Source: Muricea muricata
Taxonomy: Eukaryota; Cnidaria; Anthozoa; Malacalcyonacea; Plexauridae
DNA length: 64,000 bases
Direction of reading: 5' to 3'
Assembly (NCBI GenBank): GCA_963855995.1
Contig: OY979716.1
Location: 21,901,321 to 21,965,320 of the forward strand
A program made the position numbers and the translations under genes. The notes beneath the pieces are model-generated. The model was given only the letters and a program-made list of their open reading frames with translations. It was not told the DNA's origin and made no database searches. Position 1 is the stretch's first letter, and every line of letters starts with the position of its first letter. Of this stretch, positions 24,001 through 33,300 are shown piece after piece.

Positions 24001-27000
24001 CCAAATTTATACATATTTTTGATCGATAAATTACCTGCCTGTTGTAATATTTTGCGCGTTAGAAACGTTAACGTAAGAAATACCGCGATAATGATATAGC
24101 TTTAAAAGTATGTCTCAGAAAATCTTATCTCGGGTCGGCGTTCTGTAAACTTTTGACATCATGACATTCTGTCTGAAGGCGAAGCGGATTTGTATAACCC
24201 TATATATTTTCTGGTTTTTAAAGTTTATAAAAAAAAATTGTGTATGATATTTTATTGAAAGTACATAGTTGTGAACTCAGCAAGGGTTTTTGTGGAGAAA
24301 TGAATACAATTTAACGATTTTTGTGCTGATTTCAATGCCTCTGCAGTTCGATAAAATGTATGGTGCAACTCTGTAGATCCTCACATAAGTCCACAAGTAA
24401 AAGTAATACTTTGTACTGTACTATTTGGACCAAAATGGACAGGTATTATTGCCTTAAAATCTTTACTTATTCAATTTATCATAGCGTTGTCAATTGTAAT
24501 ATAAAGGACGAAATGAATAAAGATGACATGGCCAATTATAAATAAGTAAATAGGGTGCATCAAAGAGAAAACTTTTGAGAAAAATTTTTCTTAAAACAAC
24601 CATTTTCTCTTAAAATACGAACTGAAATTTTTCACAGATACCTTTTTCACAGAACTCTCCTTCGTATCCACCCTTACATTTACAGGAGTAAGGTTTAACT
24701 GGATCCCAGATCGCTGTTCCACCGTTATGACATTCATTAGTATCTCCTCTGCATGATAGCTGGAATATAATTAGATTAAGGGCACGTGTGCCAAAAACAC
24801 TAGCTGGAAAAAAAATAATCGAATAATCACAAAATAAAATAGGTACGCAAAATTTCAAATAATAGATATTTTGTGCTTTTGCTTCAAGCAATTTTGACTT
24901 TATTTATCATAAGCATTAATTATAAGTACTGATAGATAGATAGTTTATTCTTGGCTTCCATGGCAGTATACACTGAATTGCAGAGGCTTTACAATTTTTA
25001 AAATACAAGTTGTAAAACACTAACTAAGGTATGATATCACAATGTTATACAAAATTCAATTCATTGAATTGTAAAGACATGCACTAATATTCATAAAGGA
25101 AATCGCTTTGTTTGGCAAGTAGGAATAGTAAATGTTCTGCTTTGCCTTACGTTACCAGTGGTTTTCTTAAATTAAATAGTAAAAGAGCATGCAAATGTTT
25201 TTCTCAGTTTATCAAAAACTTATTTACAAAGGTCTGACAAAGTCCTAGTCTGCGTTGGTAGAGAATAGAAAGTCCAGATTTAAACAACGCTTCTTTATAC
25301 GTGAGGTCATACCTGCATATTATGCACATAGCCCTTTTTTGAATTCTTTCAAGTGAAAGACTACGACAGGCAAGGCGTCATGGTAGACCTGACAGGCATA
25401 AGTTAGTATTGATTTAATATAAGCTAGAAAATCGTGCTAGCTCTTTACTTCGAACTTTAGCGTGTTTCAGTTGTACAAGGAAATAAAGTCTCTTGGCTGG
25501 TTTTTTGACAGGAGCTTCTATATGGGGATTCCGTTTAAGATTATTTTCAAAATGTTCTTCTAATATCCTGGCAGAAGTAACAAGATTAACTATTGATTTA
25601 TCAATATGGCTCTCGATTTGTTGATATATTAGCAATACACCATTCGCTTATATATTAGCAAAACACGACGTTGCCAAATTTTTAATAAAAATGTTAAATA
25701 CTTACCAACATGCTTCGATCAACATTAACCTTTTGAAACGTCCAAGTTTTGTTCTTTTGCTCAACATTTTGCTCAAATATAGATTTCGTTGTAGTAGCCA
25801 GTTGACAGTTTGGTGTTTTTCCATCAACATTTCTCTTGTAATTGGTCGCAACACAAAAATGATGCGCTGCGCAGTGATGAGCACAAAAAGCATAAATCGA
25901 TTCCGTGAATTCTGCTATGATGTTGGTTTTTAGACGAGAAACATCTGAAATTAACAATAGTAGTTGTCCTTTTCCCAATAGTAGTTGTATTACCCTGGCA
26001 TTTTGAGAACGTAAATAATTAGCACTCAAAATAGCAGCGGGTGCGACGTCGTCATATGATGTCACCTAAGCATAACGTGATGGCGATAACGCTACGCGCG
26101 CCTAACTCTATAAAGTCATCATGCGATGTAACGTGACTTCGTAACGTTATGGGTGGTCAGTATGACGTTATGTGATGTAGCGGGCGCTTGACCGTAGTGG
26201 CAGTGGAAGTAATTAATATTCAATATGGCAGCGCCTCATTTGGTGAGGGAAGTAATGAGTATGCAAGATGTTGACGTCAGCATAACGTGAAGCTATGTTG
26301 AAGTAACGATACGTAAAAAATATGACGTTAACGCGTGTCACGTTACGAAATGTAGCGTTACGAAGTGTAATGTCACAGGGTGTCTCCAATAGCGAAGCCA
26401 GCTCGAAAATTTGGTCATGCTATGCAAATTTAAGTCATTTTCATTATTCATTTCTTTGGATATTGATTCCCTATACGGTCTATAAACACTGAAAAATTCG
26501 CATTTGCATGACCAAATCTCCGGCTGGCTTCTCCACTGGGTATCACGTGACGCGTGTAACATCATAGGGTGTATCGTTACGGTGTCTAATGACGTATTTG
26601 CGAAATGATCATAGCTTTGCTGCTGGGGCTTAAACCATGATATTTAAAATGGCTGCCGGCGCAAATAAATATTCAAGATGGCAGCTATTGTCAGAATGAC
26701 AACGTTATGGGGATAATGTTATGGTGATAACGTTATGCCTAATATGGTTAAGTACACATTTAAATGAGAACAAAAACAGAAATTGAACGAATTCTTGGTA
26801 CACCAAAAAAACTAGGCTGAAGCTTGACAGGAGCTTGATGGAAGCTTGACAGAAGCCTTACAGAATTTCTAGGTCACTGTTTTTCAAAGCAACAGTGTAT
26901 ATAAAACATGTTTCTGTCTAAACGTGAATCATTGTTGCGCAGCAGCCATGCAAATGCGATTTCCTTAGACCTGTTGTCTCTTCGGACGAGCTGATTTGAA

Positions 27001-30000
27001 GAATAGACAAGTTCACAGCTTATCTTCCAAGGAGAGAAAACCCTATCTTAAGCAAGCCAAGGTGTCGTCATGGTAAGCCTCGTGCCTACCTCCATCTGCG
27101 AACATTGAAAAGCCAAGAGAAATGCGTGCATGCGCTACCCGCAAAGAGACCAAGAATAGGCGCCACACGAGCGACAACGACGCTGGCAACCAAATTAAAT
27201 CCGGAATTTAATTTCCGTCATAAGATCTCACTATGGGTTGTGGGCCCCATACAAAGCGAAACAGCGTATTTTGTCCTTCAATTTTTTGAAAAACAGCCGT
27301 ATATATCGTGTATGAAAAGAAAAAGAGTATTTGCATTTTTGGTACAACAATCAACGGCAAGAATGTTACGAAGGTTTGAAAAAGACTCTCGGAAAAATCA
27401 GCCGGCTTGAAAGAGGCGTGCGCGAACTGTCTCAGAATCTGTTGAAGTTCATCTCCTGCACAACACATGATCATCATTTACTTCCGGTTTGAATTGTCTT
27501 TTTGCAAGCATTTTTGTGTTTTCATCCCACCTGCTTATTTCGTTTGGATTTTTCAATCAGTTCTCAAGATACGGGCAAGGAAATGCTTTCAAAGGATGCC
27601 CTACTGTCTATGAAGATTATGTCCGAGTAGTGGACAATTTCTAGAAGAATAAACTGGAAATCACAGGAACCACTGAGTATTTTGATAAAAATACAATACA
27701 ACGAAAACTACGAAAATTGACAACATAATAAACTTTTATTTTTTTATTTGTGCACGACTAGAGTTATTTTGTGATTTCCTGCAATTTGATTGGCTGCACG
27801 AGCGGGCGGCTTTTTACGATATCTTGGCGCGCGGGCCAAAAGAGTTATTTTTTTAAAACAGACCAAGGAGTGGAGCTGATTGTTGAACTTGAATAAAAGT
27901 GTCTAAAAGCCAAAAAACAATCTAACAAAATTAAAAATAGGAAATAGACTGAATTGAGTTCAGCAGATGTCTTTTGAAGATTAAAGTTTACTTGAAACAA
28001 CGAAAAAAACGGCAGAATCTATAACAAAATTTTACAAACAAGGTCGAGCAAAGCCGTACATGTAAAAGCCGGCGTACATATTATACACGGTACTCATCCA
28101 AAAGTAAAAAGCACTCATTGAAATAAACAGTGAAACATACAAAAACCCAAAAATAACACCGTTTAGTAACACTTTGACAACTAACCTGCTGCTTAAAGTT
28201 GATTCCTGGACTTAAAATTTTATTATTAAATGTTGTCAAAAACTAAATGTGATTTTCGCTAATCGAAAATCAAACTTTCTGTGTCAAAACGCATATTTCA
28301 ACCCTGTTTGTTTCGTAAAACGAACGATAAAATAAAAAATCGTATTAACTCACCTTTTTCATTGCCGTATTGAATATAAAAACATCAGTAGCACAGAAAG
28401 TATAGTCTTCGTTTTAGCTGTTTGTCAGCCATGCTTGAATAAATATTGAAGTAAAGTATCAAACTAGCTGATCTCAAAGCATGTTCGCAACACTGGATTT
28501 TCGTAAGGGTTTAATCATGCATCACGCAGAAAAAAATAAAAACGTTATTTACCGTTTAGGTCGGTCCGTACTGAAAAATATTTAGTCTCGGTCTCAAAAA
28601 CTTCCCTCGGCCTTCAGCCTCGGGCCGTTTTTGAGACCTCGACAAAATATTTTTCCAGTACGGACCTCCCATCCGGTAAATAACATATATTTATTTCAAC
28701 GTATACGTATGTATATATATTTATCACATACTTGTGCCTTTATCCGGGCGATAACACGGTGACATAAAAACGATATGTCCCGTGATATCGTTTTTTGTCC
28801 CGCTCAAAACAAAGATGGCGTCCGACTGAAGGATCGATAGAGAGATAACAATAAAAATATAAAATAATACAAGGAAAATAACACAAAGAAATTTGCAGTT
28901 ATTAAAAGATAAGTTATTTTTGGTTTGTTTTTGTAATTTCTACCTGTTTAGCGTATTTAAACAATAATTTTAATCATGCAGCACGCAGAAAAAAATAAAA
29001 ACGTTATTTACCGTTTAGGTCGATCCGTACTGAAAAATATTTTGTCTCGGTCTCAAAAACTACCCTCGGCCTTCGGCCTCGGGCCGTTTTTGAGACCTCG
29101 ATTAAATATTTTTCCAGTACGGACCTCCCATCCGGTAAATAACATATATTCATTTCAACGTATATGTATGTATATATATATTTATCACATACTTGTGCCT
29201 TTATCCGGGCGATAACACGGTGACATAAAAACGATATGTCCCGTGATATCATTTTGTGTCCCGTGATATCGTTTTTTGTCCAGCTCAAAACAAAGATGGC
29301 GTCCGACTGAAGGATCGATAGAGAGATAACAATAAAAATATAAAATAATACAAGGAAAATAACACAAAGAAATTTGCAGTTATTAAAAGATAAGTTATTT
29401 TTGGTTTGTTTTTGTAATTTCTACCTGTTTAGCGTATTTTAAACAATAATTTTGAATTCATTTTGAAATTTACTCGAAGTATAAATAATTTGAAAATGTA
29501 ATCTGGTTTTTGCTCTAGATAAAGGCACAAGTATGTGATAAATAGGTTACCACATTCGAGACTTGGTAATATTAGTTTTATCGCTCTCGTTACGATATCA
29601 TATTTTGTCTCTCGTTCGCTGCGCTCACTCGTGACAAAATATGATATCGTCTCTCGAGTGATAAAACTGATATCACCTCGCCACAGAAACTCGTTGACAT
29701 ATCATCGGCGAAACACGAAAAATATACTCCATACTTTCAGCAAACAGAAACAAAACAGGACGACGAAAAGATCAGATTCAGTCGACTTTCTTGCCAAAAA
29801 TCTCATGCCATATGCAGCAAAACAGCTGTAAATTACTTCTTGTATCAATCCTACTCTTTTTAAAGCTTTTTTAAAATTATAAGTATCGAAAATCTGTTTG
29901 TTTTTGCTTAAAAAGTTCACTTCCTTCGCCGGCCGCTTAAAAATGTAAGCTTGTTGCTAAGCAATGAGCAAAAGCATTTGTGTGACGTCAATCCTAACAT

Positions 30001-30220
30001 GTAAAAAGAATTTTATCACCAATCTGTTTGAAAAAATTATTCGCTGTGCAATAACGTTCTTATGTTATAAAAGAAATAGAAAAACTCGTCTTGTGCGTTT
30101 ATAGTGTGATAGTGCACTTGGAAAATGTTAGGAGAATACTCGAGAAACGTTTCGTATTCTCCTAACATTTCCCGCGTGCATTATCACACTATAAACGCAC
30201 GCGACTCGTTTTCTATTTCT

Positions 30221-30311
<91 letters not shown>

Positions 30312-33300
30312 CAGTGAAGAAACATGATATACTAGTTAAAGATTAATAAGATATTTGGAGGCTTTTTTCCCGTGATTCAAAGTAGGCTTGTGTCTGTTAA
30401 TTGCTATTGATTCTAGATTTAAAGCAATGACCAATGTCTAGATTTATCTGTTGTTTTAGTGTTAGTGAAAATAAGATCTGGTACTGAGCAATTAATGCTA
30501 GTACCATCATAAGGTGTTATCTGCAGAATGTTTTTTTAAGTAATCATGTGTTTAAATATTTCAGAAGTGTTTTGGGAAGGAGTGTTCTCTAATTCTTGTG
30601 TAGATGTCATGGTATGGTTACCCAGGCAGACTAACCAAAACTAGTATATCATATTTCTTCACTGTATGTATGTATTTCGTAGTATGTATAATTAGATCAT
30701 CATTTCATTCCTGATGATGACCACAGAATAGTCGAAACGTAGGAATAAAAGTTTCCGTTGTTTTGTAAACTGGAAGTATTTTGTTGGTTTGAGGAGACAA
30801 TGTTTGTTACAGTTTTCTCGGAAAAAATACAAAAGCTCATAAGGTAATTTTTGAAGGTAAATGATTACAGTTCTGGGTGATTCCATCAGATGTATGGATT
30901 TTCAGTATAACATAGCATGTCAGTGATTATCTAGTGACTTATAGAAATGTTTTCAACTATAGTTTTTTTAGCTGAAATCTGTTTTTTTATTCTTGTACTT
31001 TTTTGAAATTTTGTGACAAAACAGCAAAAATTGCTCGAGTTTTTACTGATTTGACTATGTTAAATCTTGTTTATTTCCTTGTTTACATTTTTTAAAAAAT
31101 ACTTTTTGTCATACCTTTCGTTTCTATGCCCTCAAATATATCACTTGATGAAGAATAATAGCAGTACTGAGGCGGCTAACATTGCTTGCGATTTTGTTGT
31201 TTTGCTATGGGGGCGAAAGCGGTTGTGAAAGCCAGATACGTCCAAAAACTACCGAAATACTAAGATGCAATCTTGTTGTTTCACAAAACGTTTACCTAGA
31301 ACTGGTAAAAACTATAAATTATGGAGAACAAAATAATTAGTGTTTTTTATGCCTATCTTAATATTTTTTATTAAAAAGTTAAAACAACGCCATTGACGTC
31401 CTCTTTAAGACGCGGTCGACGTCCTAGAGTAAACCGGATGTGGATTTTCGCGGGTCCTAAAGTGCAAGGGTAGTACTACTTCCAATATCTTTTTTGGAAA
31501 TCACAAAAATTGCTGCCTCAAGGTTGGTATAAAAACCAATATTCACTGATTAAAAGAAATTGTACCAACATAATCTTGTGCAATTAACATGTACATATGA
31601 TTACATAATAATGTTAATACAAATTTCTTTAATCAGTAAGTAATTTTATTATAATTTCGTTACTAAATAATGGTTTTTATGGATTTTGATTTATTTCGTA
31701 ATATGAGGGGAAAACAAAAAATTTAAATTGAAATATCTCGTGAACAAGGCGCTGGAACGCCAAATTATAAAAGAACTTGATTACACTTTTGATAATTCTT
31801 CTGTTAATAAAATTCCCGCAACATTATCTTCTTCTGTATGATAAAAAAGCATTCGGTCCTCCTCACTTTCAGATATTTTATATTTAGTCCGTTCTAGGAC
31901 AAAGATTTTTTTAAAAAATATGGAAAGACGCTCAAACGTGAGCGGTCGATTTGTACCGTAGGTTTCCGACAACTCACGAGCACCTAAATACATCATGGAC
32001 GCCTAACACAATCTATTATAACCGTTCATGCTCATGTGTTTGTACTTCACAAATAATAAAAAAATACGGGCTCAATTCTTATTCAGAATTTGCTATCTCT
32101 CTGTCAGATTATTCTTTGGCAGCAGAAAATTCTGCCTGGCAAGGATTGAAATCCTGGAAAACATTGAAGTATATTTTTGACGAAAAATGTAAGTAAAACG
32201 AATAATTTTTTTTAGATTTTCATCATCCTGATATATAGATTATAAACAAGTGTTGTGGTATTTAAGTTGCGGCCTTCCCAGCATGTAGACTTAGGTTCAT
32301 TGCATGAAAATAATTTTAATATAGCATGCGGTTGTAGACTTTTCACATTTTTCAAAAAGATTATTATACCAAGTGTAATAAAACAAAGTAAAACAGGCAG
32401 TAGAAGAGACGCTGAGTTGAAATGGCCAGCTATTTTCTAACGGCTTGTTAAATAAATAAAGTTTGGACGACTTTTTCGTTTGCTCGCGCGCCTGTGGTTA
32501 AGGCAATGTTTAATTAAAAAAGTTGACTCAGAAAAGGGTGTTTGAAAAATGTATAGAATCTTCTTTCGAAACAAAAATAATCAGCAACAAAAATTGCCTA
32601 CGAAATTGAGATCCAATTGAAGCGAAGCTCTTCCCTGTCACTCGCTTTTTTCGTGTTTTTATTGTTCACATGAAGGCTATTCTCACTTCATTAATCTTAT
32701 TCTTTTCGAAAATTTTTTTTTAAACCATCATTTCTCCTGTTGAATGTTTTCAGTCCACAGCGTAACTGAACAGCAACCTGAAATGTATCAACCGCTAGAG
32801 TAATTTGAAAAAATTCCACAACGACCTCTCTAAAAGCGCATTATCATTAAAACTGCCATGAATTTCAAGCAATCCTAACAAATAACAGTAGAATATAAAC
32901 TTTACAATAATGTCGATGGCCTGCAATGTGCATCTATAAGGCAAGCAAATAACAGTAAACTAGAAATACATGCATGCAGCAACCCCTCGCCACTAACTAA
33001 GAGCATGCAACTAAATTTTCGGAATTACATGAAGTACTTAGATAGGTTGTTGTCATAGCAACACGACAATTGTTATTCTTTCTGTATATTTTTTCAAAAT
33101 GACAAAATATCAGTTTTTAGTCCTTGTTTTTTTGACAACTTTTTTAAATGGCACAGCATTTGTCATCGGTATGTAATTGCGCCTAAGGTTAAATTTGGGA
33201 TAAAATACGACCTATTAATTCATTAATTAAACAGTGAATAGACTGGATGAGTACGGCTACGCCGGCCTTTATAAACATTAAAACACAAGTATAAATGCGT

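Larger units (their letters stand above)
28512..29455. repeat. Tandem duplication, ~459-bp unit containing a palindrome
   Basis: 28512-28970 and 28971-29455 are near identical (start TAATCATGCA(T/G)CACGCAG). The second copy carries an extra partial repeat of a TGTCCCGTGATATCG piece. Each unit holds one long palindrome. Confidence 0.92.
30310..33180. other. Stretch without recognised gene
   Basis: It contains a small inverted repeat at 31546-31636 (CTGATTAAA.GAAATT..TA arms). From about 32.2 kb the sequence is shared with later parts of the duplicated 32-46 kb zone. No protein family recognised. Confidence 0.4.

Noticed and set aside
27105..27410. 101-codon plus-strand frame
   Set aside because: No family resemblance, no supported splice sites; kept only as part of an unassigned stretch.
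3438..30222. Treating the palindromes as one MITE family
   Set aside because: Arms do not align between sites (except the tandem duplicate) and no target duplications are visible; only the cores are alike.
30128..30325. Open frame across palindrome P7 and TA repeat
   Set aside because: Simple repeat translation; no coding signature.
31781..31996. 71-codon acidic minus-strand frame
   Set aside because: Isolated, no recognisable domain and no splice evidence; length expected by chance in 64 kb.
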